Below are positions 10,511 through 21,321 of a stretch of DNA of 64,000 bases, piece by piece (position 1 is the stretch's first letter; each line of letters starts with the position of its first letter). Where the stretch lies: NCBI GenBank assembly GCA_963971575.1, contig OZ020617.1, positions 23,132,740 through 23,196,739 on the forward strand, read 5' to 3'. Below the pieces are notes generated by a model. The model was not told the DNA's origin. It saw only the letters and a program-made list of their open reading frames with translations, and did no database searches. The DNA comes from Liopterus haemorrhoidalis (lineage: Eukaryota > Arthropoda > Insecta > Coleoptera > Dytiscidae). The position numbers and the translations under genes are program-made.

Positions 10511-10895
10511 TATAACAAATAAGTAAATGAATGAAATAAATAATATGCATTTAGCAAGATAAATTATTATAAAGATTACAAAAAAACAGCAAACTTGAAC
10601 ATATTTTACCAACCTCGGTTATAGTTATGAACAAATTTATGCAAAATTTTACAGGTACTTGTAATCGTGTCCAAGGTCTTTATTTGACAAGAATAATTTT
10701 AACAGAATTTCACAAGTACTGTAAATTTAATAATTATATCATTTTTACAAAAATTAAGAACTTTTATATATCCCAAAAAAGATTCCTTTTTTTTTTTTAA
10801 GAAACAAAAATTTATTTATAATATTCAAAATTATTTAGTAGAAATCGTTTCCATATCCGCCAAATTACTGACTTTCTTAACAATATTTCCCAATT

Positions 10896-11489
10896 TTATA
10901 AAAATATTACCATTAAAGGATCATACATTTCTAAAACCAAATTTACTGTAGCTGCCTTCAATGCAAGAAAACGAGGCCTAGTCAGATCCTCTTTGATAAT
11001 TATTTTGGAGCCTTTAAGACAATTTTTGATCTTAAATACTAATGCGCGGGAATTGTAACTACAAAATTTAACTATTATAGGTATACAATAATCAGTATTT
11101 TTAGACTTATCTTTATATTGACCTATACGATGGCTCCGGTCGAGAATGATGTCTTCTGATGGCACACCAAGCTGGCTTATGCAGATGTCTTTAATGATTG
11201 CATCTGTATCTTCCTCATTCGTCTCCGGGATACTCAGAAATCGGAGACAGTTTCTTCGGGAATACTGCTCTAGCTCCTCGATATGGCCCTCCTTTTTCCG
11301 CATATCTTCTTCAAGACTTTGTAATTTGTCCTTGTAGTTGCTGAGCACTTCATCTAATTTTATTTTGACCTCTTCCATCGCGGCAGCCGCAAGAGATGCG
11401 AAAAATTCTTCGTTTTTCAGCATTTGTTGCAATACAGTTTTAATTGTAGTTGTGATATCATCACTGTTACCCGTTTTACTTCTAGTCAT
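10896..11489 (-). CDS. LINE ORF1 RNA-binding protein
   Basis: A 197-codon frame. Residues about 35-75 (MEEVKIKLDEVLSNYKDKLQ onward, to EELEQYSRRNCLRF) have heptad-like charge spacing of a coiled coil. Then LGVPSEDIILDRSHRIGQ, CIPIIVKF, NSRALVFKIKN and IIIKEDLTRPRFLALKAA match the RRM-like/C-terminal part of L1-type ORF1 proteins. The annotated end is probably a frameshift: the next frame continues KFGFRNV, a TGA where Trp is usual, then SFNGNIFIKLGNIVKK to about 10800. ORF1p coats element RNA as trimers in relatives. The start Met lies about 110 bp from the element's 5' edge. Confidence 0.75.
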   Translation of the reverse strand: MTRSKTGNSDDITTTIKTVLQQMLKNEEFFASLAAAAMEEVKIKLDEVLSNYKDKLQSLEEDMRKKEGHIEELEQYSRRNCLRFLSIPETNEEDTDAIIKDICISQLGVPSEDIILDRSHRIGQYKDKSKNTDYCIPIIVKFCSYNSRALVFKIKNCLKGSKIIIKEDLTRPRFLALKAATVNLVLEMYDPLMVIFL

Positions 11490-11602
11490 TTTGGTTTTCT
11501 TTGTTAAAAATTAAAAAAGTAGTATACACGTGGATGTTAAACACTACTGAAATCGGTACCGCAGTCGCACAGACACGTCTACTCGACAAAACAGTTCATG
11601 TC

Positions 11603-11644
11603 ATTAATATTGGACCATTGCAAAATAATTTCAAAGATATTATA
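11603..11644. repeat. Target-site repeat flanking the LINE, 5' side
   Basis: Pairs with 7163-7200. It runs into an (AT)n stretch at 11641-11654. Confidence 0.7.
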
Positions 11645-11656
11645 TATATATATAGA

Positions 11657-11913
11657 TGTCGGCAATTTTCCCGAGTCAGGCCCTGTAGATTGTGTGTGTT
11701 GAGTGAGTGTAAGTGCGCGCCTGTGTAGAGAGACAGTAACATAGTAGTGAGTGTCGTGTAAAAAGGTGCAGGGTAGCACAACAGAACAAAAACTATATTT
11801 AATTATAATACTAGGATAGAGAATCATGTGTATTTGGTTATTATCATTAAATTCATTAAAATACAGCGTAGTGTTTTATTGAATAAGTCCTCCTGTAGAG
11901 AACGGGTGCGACA
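11657..11913. mobile_element. Candidate solo LTR (TGTCG...CGACA)
   Basis: A 257-bp unit begins TGTCGGCAATTTTC and ends AACGGGTGCGACA, with complementary 5-bp tips. It contains AT-rich poly(A)-like words before the end. Flanks are TA-rich (AGA left, TAT right), so a target duplication cannot be judged. No internal region is nearby. This could also be an unrelated palindromic-ended repeat. Confidence 0.45.
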
Positions 11914-11931
11914 TATATATATTATTTATAT

Positions 11932-12417
11932 ATTGGGTGTTTGTATGAAACGCCGCACCTCGAATAACTCCTTTATTTTAAGAAATACAAAAAATTCTTC
12001 AGAAAAATGTTAAACTAGACAAAAGACTTAATGATTATAACAAGAATTCTGCATCACTTCGGGTTTCAACGGAAATTGTTTCAACTTTTTATCTAGCATT
12101 GGGAATCGGTACTTTTTTATTTTTTTCTTGTACATAAGTACATAAAATCAGCTTTACAAGGAGATCAAAATATCATACTTTAATTTTAACCATTTCAAAA
12201 TGGCGACCATTTATTTACAAAATAATAAATAAAATAAAATAAAGTACCGATTCCCTATGCTAGATAAAAAGTTGAAACTTATTATAGTACTTATTGCAGA
12301 ATTCGTATAATAGTCGTTAAGTGAGCCCTTTTATCTAAATTTTCTTCTGAAGAATTTTTTGTATTTCTTAAAATAAAGGGGTTATTCGAGGTGCGGCGTT
12401 TCAAACAAACACCCTGT
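11932..12417. mobile_element. Foldback MITE with long inverted arms
   Basis: The left arm starts TGGGTGTTTGTATGAAACG and contains CCGCACCTCGAATAACTCC. The right arm ends with its reverse complement (GGTGCGGCGTTTCAAAC, AAACACCCTG). Further in, GTTTCAACTTTTTATCTAGC and GGGAATCGGTACTTTTTTAT are again mirrored, so the arms cover about 190 bp each of the 485-bp element. It sits in TATATA sequence, suggesting a TA target. Non-coding. Confidence 0.75.
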
Positions 12418-13153
12418 AATATATACTACACACCATAAGTCTTGAAGAAACTAAACGCTGATGAAACATGTCGAAAAATAATTCTTCTGCTTCTTGTGCA
12501 TATTCATTCCGGATATTAGCTATACATTGGGCAGTTAAAATTTTATTAGCTGCTGCTCTGAAAAGCTCTGTGATTACTACTGTTTTAGATTTTTTTTTTT
12601 TTAGCCGTTATATACGTTATTTACCTGGTCCTTTTTTGCCATGCACTTTGCCCTGAAGTATTAACTGGAGTATTTAGTATCTTGTTTCGTTTTTCATGAC
12701 ATAACAAAAACATTGTATTTTGCCATTTTTTATTGTAAAAATTATTTCTGGCTCTTTATCTAATTTATCCAGAACTTTTTAGTTTGATACGTGGACAATA
12801 TATAAGCTCCGAAGTATGCATCGATAACACAACATTACGAAAGTTTCTAATTTTTAATATCGCAATATTCTTAGTTTGTATGACATTTTTTGCAGCCATG
12901 ATACAATGATCAAAGATATTTGTTAACTAACATTTACTATCTGCTCTAGGTTATATAAACTATGTACCACGATCAGGCTTACGAGCAACAAAATTACTGA
13001 GAACATATCTCAACAAGTGCAGCGAATTCTTTTGTGTTCATGTCAAAAAAACAGAACGGATCAGGTAGAGCGTTTTGCGACCCACACGACATGTGTGTGT
13101 AATCCCGTTCACACAAACAAAAACTTTACACGGCGTGTTAAATTAGGCGATAC
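12418..13153. other. Unassigned stretch
   Basis: Short open frames only (for example 12468-12656), none recognisable. A CTGATGAAACATGTCGAAA word at about 12452 resembles the 3'-end words of Penelope-like elements but nothing else supports that. Confidence 0.3.
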
Positions 13154-14102
13154 ACAAGGTGTCTCAAAAGAAATTTTATATTTAGTGGATCGATTAAAAA
13201 AAAAGTAAGCCGTATATAGAAAAAATGTTTATTAATTATTAAAATACACTTTTTGGGGATTTATTTCTTAAAAATAATATCGTCTAAATGTAGACCCTCG
13301 CGTTCTCGGCACTCATTTAATCGAACAGTAAAATTACTTATGACGTCTCGGCAGGTGGACTCAGGGATGGCTGCCATTTCGTGACGGATATTTTCTTTCA
13401 AATGCGCCAGTGAAGTCGGTTTATTGGCGTAAACTTTAGATTTAAGATAACCCCATAGGAAAAAGTCCATAGGGGTTAAATCTGGACTTCGTGGAGGCCA
13501 ATTTATGTCACCTCTCCGGGAGATCAATTTGCCTGAGAAAATTTCAGAAACACGTGGCAGAGACATATTGGACGTGTGTGAAGTTGCTCCGTCCTGTTGG
13601 AACCATGTTCTTTGGTTATAGCCAGGAAAGTTTTGCAGTTCAGGTACCAAGAAGTTGTCTAACATCTCCACATAACGCTCTGAATTCACTGTAACTCACT
13701 TCCGAATTGAAAGGTTCGGGTCGTCACGAACAGACTGATTAACATTCTCCACGTTTTCTACCGTTCTTGATGACCTAGGTCGCTCGGATTTTGATTTATC
13801 CAGCGTTGTACCAGTCTCTTCAAACTTTTTAACCCAATGTCGAATGAGAGGAATGCTTGGCGCATCATTTAAGTGGCGAAAACCTCGAATACTGCAGAAT
13901 TTTCTACGCGCTACAGTCGCTGAATCACCGTTTTTGTAAAACTCTCGCACGCATAACGCGCGATCTGCTCCCGAGAAACGCTCCATAGCGACTGACTTCC
14001 CAAGAGCCAGGCTACCGATTGACATAACCCCCGCACCCCTCGGATACGTTGCGTTCACGCAGTAAGCTAAATAAATATAAAATTTCTTTTGAGACACCTT
14101 GT
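13154..14102 (-). mobile_element. Internally deleted mariner-family element
   Basis: Inverted ends share ACAAGGTGTCTCAAAAGAAA continuing to TTTTATATTTA, about 31 bp at 13154-13184 and 14072-14102. TA dinucleotides lie at or beside both edges. Inside are the two ends of one mariner transposase on the minus strand, joined by a deletion. Confidence 0.85.
13261..14097 (-). pseudogene. Mariner-type transposase with central deletion
   Basis: The N-terminal part (13696-14097) has helix-turn-helix features: CVREFYKNGDSATVARRKFC, SIPLIRHWVKKFEETGTTLD, SRTVENVENVNQSVRDDPN. At NLSIRK it meets a stop and jumps to VNSERYVEMLDNFLVPELQ (13261-13689). That part carries WFQQDGATSHTS with a catalytic Asp, and PPRSPDLTPMDFFLWGYLKS with the third acidic residue (Asp). 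About 150 residues usually present between them, including the first catalytic Asp, are missing, so the protein cannot be active. The first Met falls inside the TIR region; the true start is probably further in. Confidence 0.85.
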
Positions 14103-15453
14103 ATTACAGGATCGGACCGTTAACGTATACGTAACTCACGCATCTTAAAATTTACATTTTAGGCGAACGATGACTAAAAAAATTTAAATATCTCACTTAC
14201 TTATATAAAATTTACTTAACAAAAAAAATGTAAAACAACAAAAATTCAAGATTTTGTGTTTTATATCGAGTATAATTGACATAATAGATAAAGTTCGTCT
14301 AGCGAAAGATTTCCCATCAAGGACAAACGTATGCAGAGATAAATCAAATGATGATTTTACATATATCACACAATTTGTTAGAAAGAAACAAAACATTAAA
14401 CGTAAGTTGAAATCTAACAAAGTAAGAGGAAAGAAGAATTGACATACCTAATTCTAGCTTTTTTTCCATTCTTAATATAATTTCTCGATACGTATGTCTT
14501 TGTTGCTAGCGTAAATTGTATATTCTACCGGCGAAATCTCAAACTAGCTATTTCATAAGCATCGTTTTAGTAAAATTCTGGCTTTTGTATGTTTGAAGTT
14601 TTCGTGTTGTTTGTAATGTTTGTTGTTTGAATAATGTATAATTTTAATAATATTTTGTTATTTTTAATAATTTGGTATTGTATACAACCTTTCAAACTTC
14701 CAACATAAATTAGAATATTAACAAAATAGGTCCCTGTCAGACAGCGTTATATCCCGCCGCCAATGGTTTATCTTTAAACTTATACCAGACAGTTTATAGT
14801 TGACCTTGATGGGAATCCTTTCGCTAGACAAACTATAAATAGTCAGTAGACGTCTGTAAGAAATGTACATTTTTCTTATTATAATTTAATTATTAAAAAA
14901 TCCCTGTACGAAGTACGGGCTCCTCTGTTAGTCTTATATTATTATATCTCAATAAAATGAATGTAAACAAGCAACATAATTTATTAGCGACGTATATAAT
15001 TAGAAAAAGCAATTATAATATTTTATAACAATTTATGATACAATATTAATTAACCTAGCATAGAATTTAAAATTTCGAAATTAAGCCTAGCATGAATAAA
15101 TTTAAGGAAATTACAAAATACAAATCATAAAAAAATTAACTCACTAAATTTAGCAAGAGTCTAATGAATATAATGAAGCACGCCCAATAGAAAAGTACTT
15201 AAGGGGAGACACAACAGAATAGTTCACACAAGTTTCTTATTCAAAACAATCAATCTAAATTAAAATAAGAAACAACCTATACATCAAAATTTGCAATGAA
15301 TTTTTATGTAAAAGGATAGTAAAAAGACGTATAATTGCATACGACGAGGAATGTCTCATTGTATCTGTCCCATTTTGTAATACGTAACTAACAGGGAAAG
15401 TTAATTTTTTATATTGTGTATTGACAATACATTTATAATATTATCATAGTATT
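14103..15453. other. Unassigned non-coding stretch
   Basis: AT-rich sequence with only short frames (for example 14254-14442). The words GTACGAAGTACGGGC (about 14908) and TATAGTTGACCTTGATGGG (about 14797) are distinctive but unassigned. No element ends could be paired. Confidence 0.3.
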
Positions 15454-16985
15454 GGTTCACACGGATAGGCCAAAGTCTGTTTACACCACAACAGTCACCA
15501 AAGTAACCAGATCTAGTTTCGTATTACAAATTGAGACGAATTATAGCTACAGCTTCATTTTAAAAATATGTTTGTAGCTAATTTGTTCTATTTTGAAAAT
15601 TACTTATAGTTAATGTACTTAGAACCGCTTTTACAAACCTAGAATATGTATCGGTATAACTATCAGAGGTATAAGTTTATTCCAACGTTCGCTTTTACAA
15701 TGCATTTTTATTTTCGGGTAGTTATCCATGGTTTTATTGTAAATAAAATAAAGTTGGTATTGTTTGACACATAAACTGACATATTAGAAAAGTCATATTT
15801 TAAATTGACATTGCTATTAACAACATCTTTGAGCATGTTTGGGGAAATATTGGGAGATGTCGAAATATTCGACTCATAGTTCTTTTATTGTGGTATATCC
15901 GCCGCTTTAGTGTCAGCCTCTCGTGTGCAAATATTCATAAAACCGGCCTCTAATAGAATCGAGCCCAAATACCGCCCATGTGTAAATTTTCATAAGTTCA
16001 CGCTCTACAAGTATTATTCTATTAGAATCTATACCAAATGCCGTCCCTTTAATGAGCCGCCCGTGTGCGGTGCGGACTATGTACAACCGCACGAGGTGGC
16101 ACTGATTGTGGTTGATATTTAAGTACTGTAATCCCTTGTCACCGCGGAGCTTACGTTCCACTATCATACTGTGGACAAAAAAAACGCGAGTAATAAGATT
16201 AAGATACATATTATGTACAGTGGTGGACTGCCAAAATTGTAACAACTATTGAGCTCAACAGCGCTATGAAGTGACGCCAAGCGGATTAAAACTGAACTAG
16301 GCGAAACGAGTAACGGTTCATTGTTTACGTCTGGTGTACATGTGCTTTCTCGTGTAGTTTGTATCGCTTTTAAACGTTAGTGTTGCAGTTTGTTTGTTAT
16401 ATTAACATTTGATAGCAATTATTATTCTTTTTTATATAACTTTATGTTATAATGAGTTATCATAACACAAATTGCTGTGTGTTTGGCTGCCACTCTAGAA
16501 AAGGAAGTAACAAAAACATTCACTTCCACTATTTTCCAAATGAGAAACAATTTGTGAAAATAATAAATAAATTTGGTGTTGTGGAAGAGATAAATAGGAA
16601 AAAAGCATGGGAAAATGCTATAAATACGGGAAAAAGGGTGACAAAAAGTATGAGGGTGTGCTCAAAGCATTTCAAAGCTACAGATTACATCAATATGTCA
16701 GGTATAAAACGCATTTTATTTTACTAAACATCAATATTTATTACTCTGTTTTGTAGGATTTTTGCAAAATACAAGTCCTCGCCTTAAAAATACTTCAGTT
16801 CCATCTTTAAATTTACCAAGGAAATCTTTTAATAAGAAGGAAAGTTTGTGTGACAAAAATCGTCAAGAAAGATTCGAAAGAAGAAAATTGTTAAGGGAAA
16901 AACATGGGAAATTTTTTGATGACCCAGTTTCATACGATACTCTTCATGATCATCAATTGATAAACAATTTATCGGAGGAGAATAT
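15454..16985 (+). repeat. Duplicated segment T, first copy
   Basis: Matches 20324-21855 at a constant offset of 4870 with roughly half a dozen substitutions noticed in 1.53 kb. It contains about 780 bp of sequence left of the ISL2EU element and that element's first 750 bp. It ends abruptly at GGAGGAGAATAT. Confidence 0.95.
16452..16985 (+). pseudogene. Truncated copy of the THAP-domain transposase gene
   Basis: Exon 1 (from ATG 16452, starting MSYHNTNCCVFGCHSRKG), the 55-bp intron and the start of exon 2 (NTSPRLKNTSVPSLNLPRKS) duplicate 21322-21855 almost base for base. The copy stops at EENI, before any catalytic residue, where segment T ends and filler begins. The THAP zinc finger (C-C...C-H) is intact but there is no DDE domain. 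It is a by-product of the local rearrangement, not an independent insertion. Confidence 0.9.
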
Positions 16986-17009
16986 TATTAGCTATTATAA
17001 ATATTATTA
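16986..17009. other. Junction filler between duplicated segments
   Basis: The 24 bp TATTAGCTATTATAAATATT + ATTA lie between the end of T copy 1 and the start of the copied PLE/LINE segment. It contains TTAGCTATTAT, nearly the TTAGCCATTAT that follows, as if copying slipped back and restarted. Confidence 0.6.
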
Positions 17010-18243
17010 GCCATTATCCTGTAAGGTGGAACGGATGTTCTTCAATTCAACTTTTAGAAGTCTTTTAGAAGAACAAATTACTTTGGCTCTATTAACTAGA
17101 CTCAGTGCAACAGCTCTCATAGTGCTATTATGGTGAAATGAGTTGAAATTAAGATATAGACCTGTAGACCGTGGTTGCTAGAACCCCCTTGCCATTTCTG
17201 GTTATCAATACATCTAGGAAAGGCAGTTGATTGCTAACTTCCAGTTCAACAGTAAACTTAATGTTAGTGTGTACTGAATTTAAGTATTGATGGAATTCGT
17301 GGAGTTTATCTTTACCATGTGGCCATATGACAAAAGTATCATCGACGTGTCTTAACCATTTATTCGGTTTGTACGTAAGATGCTAAACCCTTAATGTATG
17401 AGGAAAACAAGTTCAAGAGAAAATTGAAAGAGTGCTTTGATCGAAAACTCTGGAGATGCTGTCAGCCAAGCCAGCATAGAATTTCCTCAACTCTGGCTTT
17501 CCATTATTCAAAACAAATCCCTTTAATCCTCAAGTCACTAATCCGGTAACAAACAACTCATTACCACACAATAATGTGACAATCAACCTTAATCCGGTCG
17601 TTAATCATCCGCAGGTAGTCCCGTCCCTACCCATACCTGATCCTAACCACCCAACCAATAACAACGCACCTATAACCTGCTGCCACTCTTACAATACTCG
17701 GTATAAAAACTCGAAGAAAACTAAAATGTTTATCACTCCTCGTGATCGCTGAAGACGCAAACAGATTGTTGAGCAGTTTCCGAAACGTCCGAATTTATAT
17801 TTTTTTATATATTATTCTTGAAGTATTATATCTTTTTGATACTAATACTCATTATATTGTACTATTCTAGCCTAGTACTATCAGCAATGGCAAACGTCCA
17901 AAATAAAGGTGTCCGCATTAATATTGGACCAAAATAATTTCAAAGATATTATATAATAATAATAAGACCTGACAAACCCCATAATAATAATAATAATTTT
18001 TTTATTAGGTACCATAATAACAATATTACAGAGAAGAAAAAGAAAATACATATAATAATAAACATAAACTGGTGCCTAAAAGGCACAAGGTCAGCTAAAA
18101 GCTGCTCTACCTCTTGTACCTAAATCAAAAAAAAAAATCACATTTTTTAAAACAAAATTAAAAACTATGTATTAACAGATTTAACCAAATGAATACATAC
18201 AAATATGTAACACATATGTACATTCCTTAATTATTGACAGATA

Positions 18244-18789
18244 TTAGATTAAATTACTTAAAATTAATTGGAGACGTAGTTTATGATGGAAGCTGTTGAC
18301 GGACAGCGACTTCAAATTAGAAGGTACTGTATTATAAATATTAGCCACTTGATATGAAAAGGATCGCTCGAACTGTTTTGTGAAATGTTTAGGCAGAGTT
18401 ATTTTATCTTTTTCCCTAATGTTAACATTGTGCACGTCAGTACGAAATCGAATTTTGTGACATAAATAGGGCGGAACTTTTGACATGATTATTTTATGAT
18501 AAAAGACTGCTGCATGCAAAAAACGTCTTTGTGACATATCGAGCCACTTTGCCCTTACCAGATATGGTGAGATATGTGTTCTTCTACTGACATTATAAAT
18601 TAATCTCAGGCAGGAGTTTTGAACTTTTTTAATTTTTTTGACTGTCAGACTGTCCAAACAGGGACTGTAGAGAACTTCACAGTACTTAAATTTACTCAGT
18701 ATTAGCGAGTCACAGAGCTGTTTTTTCAATGCAATATTTAGACAATCTTTGCTACCGTACAGTACTTTTAATTTACTGTAGGCAAATTG
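18244..18789 (-). pseudogene. LINE ORF2 C-terminal domain, duplicate
   Basis: The 161-residue frame from Met to stop is identical in protein to 7492-7977, and the in-frame TGA separating it from the RT is shared. Present only because of the segmental copy, it has no LINE 5' end and so no promoter of its own. It is useful mainly as a clock for the duplication. Confidence 0.9.
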
Positions 18790-20238
18790 TCATTGTTTAG
18801 AAATATGTTGTTTAAATCGTAATTTATTATCTAAGAGAACACCTAAATTTTTTGCATAGTCTGAATACGTAATGACACAGTTATTAATTTTGATCTCAGA
18901 ATTTTTAAGAAAGTTTATATCACAAGTTTTTCCGAATATTATAACATTTGATTTTTTCGGATTTAAATTTAGGCAGTTCTCCCTAGCTACTTGATTTAAA
19001 GTTTCCAAATCATTGTTAATGCTGTCAATTGCAGTCTTATGATTTTTAATGATTTTTAAGGAAAGATACAATTGCGTATCATCGGCGTAAAAGTGATTTT
19101 TGCTAAAAAGAATGTGACGGTGAAAATTGACAGTGTAAATCGTGTATAACAAAGGTCCTAAGATAGATCCTTGTGGCACCCCTGAGTAAATTGACCCTTC
19201 TGAAGATTCTTTGTTTTCAATAAAAACTTTCTGTTTCCGATTAGTTAGGTAATCTTTAAAAAATAAAATTGTGTCTTCGGAGAAGCCAATGTAATGCAGA
19301 ATAGCTAATAAAATCTTGTGGTTAATATTGTCAAAAGCTTTTGAGTAGTCAAGTAATACAAGAATAGTAACTAAGTTACTATCATTTGCACGTAAAATAT
19401 CATCTAAAATATGAGAACGCGCTGCTTGACAACTAAAACCCGATCTAAAGCCTGACTGATTTGGGGGGAAATAATTCAAATTATTTATGTAGGTTCTTAT
19501 TTGTTTATCAATAATTTTTTCCAATATTTTGGACATGGTTGGTAGAATACTTATGGGTCTCAGATCTTTAAATGACTTAGGGTGCTGAACTTTTGGCAAA
19601 GGTAGTACTAAAGCTGTTTTCCAACTTGAAGGATAAACATTGTTGATTAAACAGAAATTAATAATATGAGATATATGGGGTAGGAGAAATGGACAGCAAA
19701 TGTCCAATATATTCTTATTTATGTTGTCTGTACCAGAAGAATTTGACTTTATTGAATTCAGGACTTCATATATTTCTTCATTACTAACAGAATGGAAAGA
19801 AAATTTGTTGTTATGGAAACAGTTAGTGTGAATATTATATTTATAGAAATTAAGCACAGTTAGGCTTGGCTGTTTTGTATTTGTAGAAGATAAGAAATAA
19901 TTATTAATTTCATTAGGGTTATTAAGATTAGATGGTATACCGTCACTTTTATTTTGTCTGTAAATATTTAAATCACGCAGGTCTTTCCAGACTTTGGCAT
20001 AAGAATGTTGACTGAGACTATATTTAAGATAAGCTTTCTTTTCAGTACGTATGGTGTAAGTGACTAAATTTTTTAATGTTTTATAATAATCTAGTGATGA
20101 TTTCTTTTTGTTTCGTTCATATTTTAATTTAGCTTTATTTCGTAAGTCCATCATAAACCTTAAGTTGTCAGTTAACCAAGGTGCTTTCTTTTTATTAAAT
20201 TTACTAATTTTGTAAGGGGCGTGGACATCTAGTAACAA
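18790..20238 (-). pseudogene. LINE reverse transcriptase, duplicate
   Basis: A 482-codon RT frame differing from 8038-9486 by one residue that I see (YSDYAKNL for YSDYVKNL). All RT motifs including FYADDTQLY are kept. The endonuclease is cut off at 20324, a few codons into its C-terminal end, by the junction with segment T. It lacks ORF1, most of the endonuclease and the 5' UTR, so it is non-autonomous. Confidence 0.92.
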
Positions 20239-20323
20239 TTGTAAATTTTCATTAATTTTTTTTTATTTTGTCATTACCGTTGTTAAAACTATATAACAAG
20301 GACCAGTCTACAAGCTGCAAGTC

Positions 20324-21107
20324 GGTTCACACGGATAGGCCAAAGTCTGTTTACACCACAACAGTCACCAAAGTAACCAGATCTAGTTTCGTATTACAAA
20401 TTGAGACGAATTATAGCTACAGCTTCATTTTAAAAATATGTTTGTAGCTAATTTGTTCTATTTTGAAAATTACTTATAGTTAATGTACTTAGAACCGCTT
20501 TTACAAACCTCGAATATGTATCGGTATAACTATCAGAGGTATAAGTTTATTCCAACGTTCGATTTTACAATGCATTTTTATTTTCGGGTAGTTATCCATG
20601 GTTTTATTGTAAATAAAATAAAGTTGGTATTGTTTGACACATAAACTGACATATTAGAAAAGTCATATTTTAAATTGACATTGCTATTAACAACATCTTT
20701 GAGCATGTTTGGGGAAATATTGGGAGATGTCGAAATATTCGACTCATAATTCTTTTATTGTGGTATATCCGCCGCTTTAGTGTCAGCCTCTCGTGTGCAA
20801 ATATTCATAAAACCGGCCTCTAATAGAATCGAGCCCAAATACCGCCCATGTGTAAATTTTCATAAGTTCACGCTCTACAAGTATTATTCTATTAGAATCT
20901 ATACCAAATGCCGTCCCTTTAATGAGCCGCCCGTGTGCGGTGCGGACTATGTACAACCGCACGAGGTGGCACTGATTGTGGTTGATATTTAAGTACTGTA
21001 ATCCCTTGTCACCGCGGAGCTTACGTTCCACTATCATACTGTGGACAAAAAAAACGCGAGTAATAAGATTAAGATACATATTATGTACAGTGGTGGACTG
21101 CCAAAAT
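20324..21107 (+). repeat. Segment T, second copy: left flank of ISL2EU
   Basis: Paired with 15454-16237. It holds no recognisable gene. The words CCGCTTTTACAA and CGCTTTTACAATGC (about 20490 and 20560) also occur inverted near 27310-27390, marking a shared miniature-element terminus. Confidence 0.7.
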
Positions 21108-21321
21108 TGTAACAACTATTGAGCTCAACAGCGCTATGAAGTGACGCCAAGCGGATTAAAACTGAACTAGGCGAAACGAGTAATGGTTCATTGTTTACGT
21201 CTGGTGTACATGTGCTTTCTCGTGTAGTTTGTATCGCTTTTAAACGTTAGTGTTGCAGTTTGTTTGTTATATTAACATTTGATAGCAATTATTATTCTTT
21301 TTTATATAACTTTATGTTATA

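Larger units (their letters stand above)
7201..11602 (-). mobile_element. Full-length-looking two-ORF LINE (CR1/Jockey-like group)
   Basis: The 4.4-kb unit reads on the minus strand as a 5' UTR (about 11490-11602), ORF1 (coiled coil plus RNA-binding), ORF2 (AP endonuclease, RT, C-terminal domain) and a 3' end of AAT/TTA triplets. It is bounded by the 38/42-bp flanking repeats. ORF2 has one homopolymer frameshift and one TGA; ORF1 breaks near its end. It resembles CR1-like elements in ORF layout and triplet tail, but the clade needs a phylogeny. Confidence 0.8.
17010..20324. repeat. Copy of the PLE/LINE region 6256-9572
   Basis: It matches 6256-9572 at an offset of 10,752-10,754 with only a few differences noticed (an A-run length near 18130, and substitutions near 18257, 18855 and 19599). 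It carries the inverted Penelope junction (RT part 17010-17379 minus, 3' part 17380-17918 plus) and the 3' two-thirds of the LINE, but not the LINE 5' end. Confidence 0.97.

Noticed and set aside
11146..11337. Plus-strand open frame over LINE ORF1
   Set aside because: Antisense shadow of the ORF1 coiled-coil region, with no family resemblance.
12452..12480. Hammerhead motif CTGATGAAACATGTCGAAA
   Set aside because: Helix II would be a 6-bp palindrome with no loop, and no helix I or III partners are seen.
15910..16245. Frames on both strands in segment T (and duplicate 20780-21115)
   Set aside because: Conserved only because the DNA is duplicated. No recognisable protein, and both strands are open equally.
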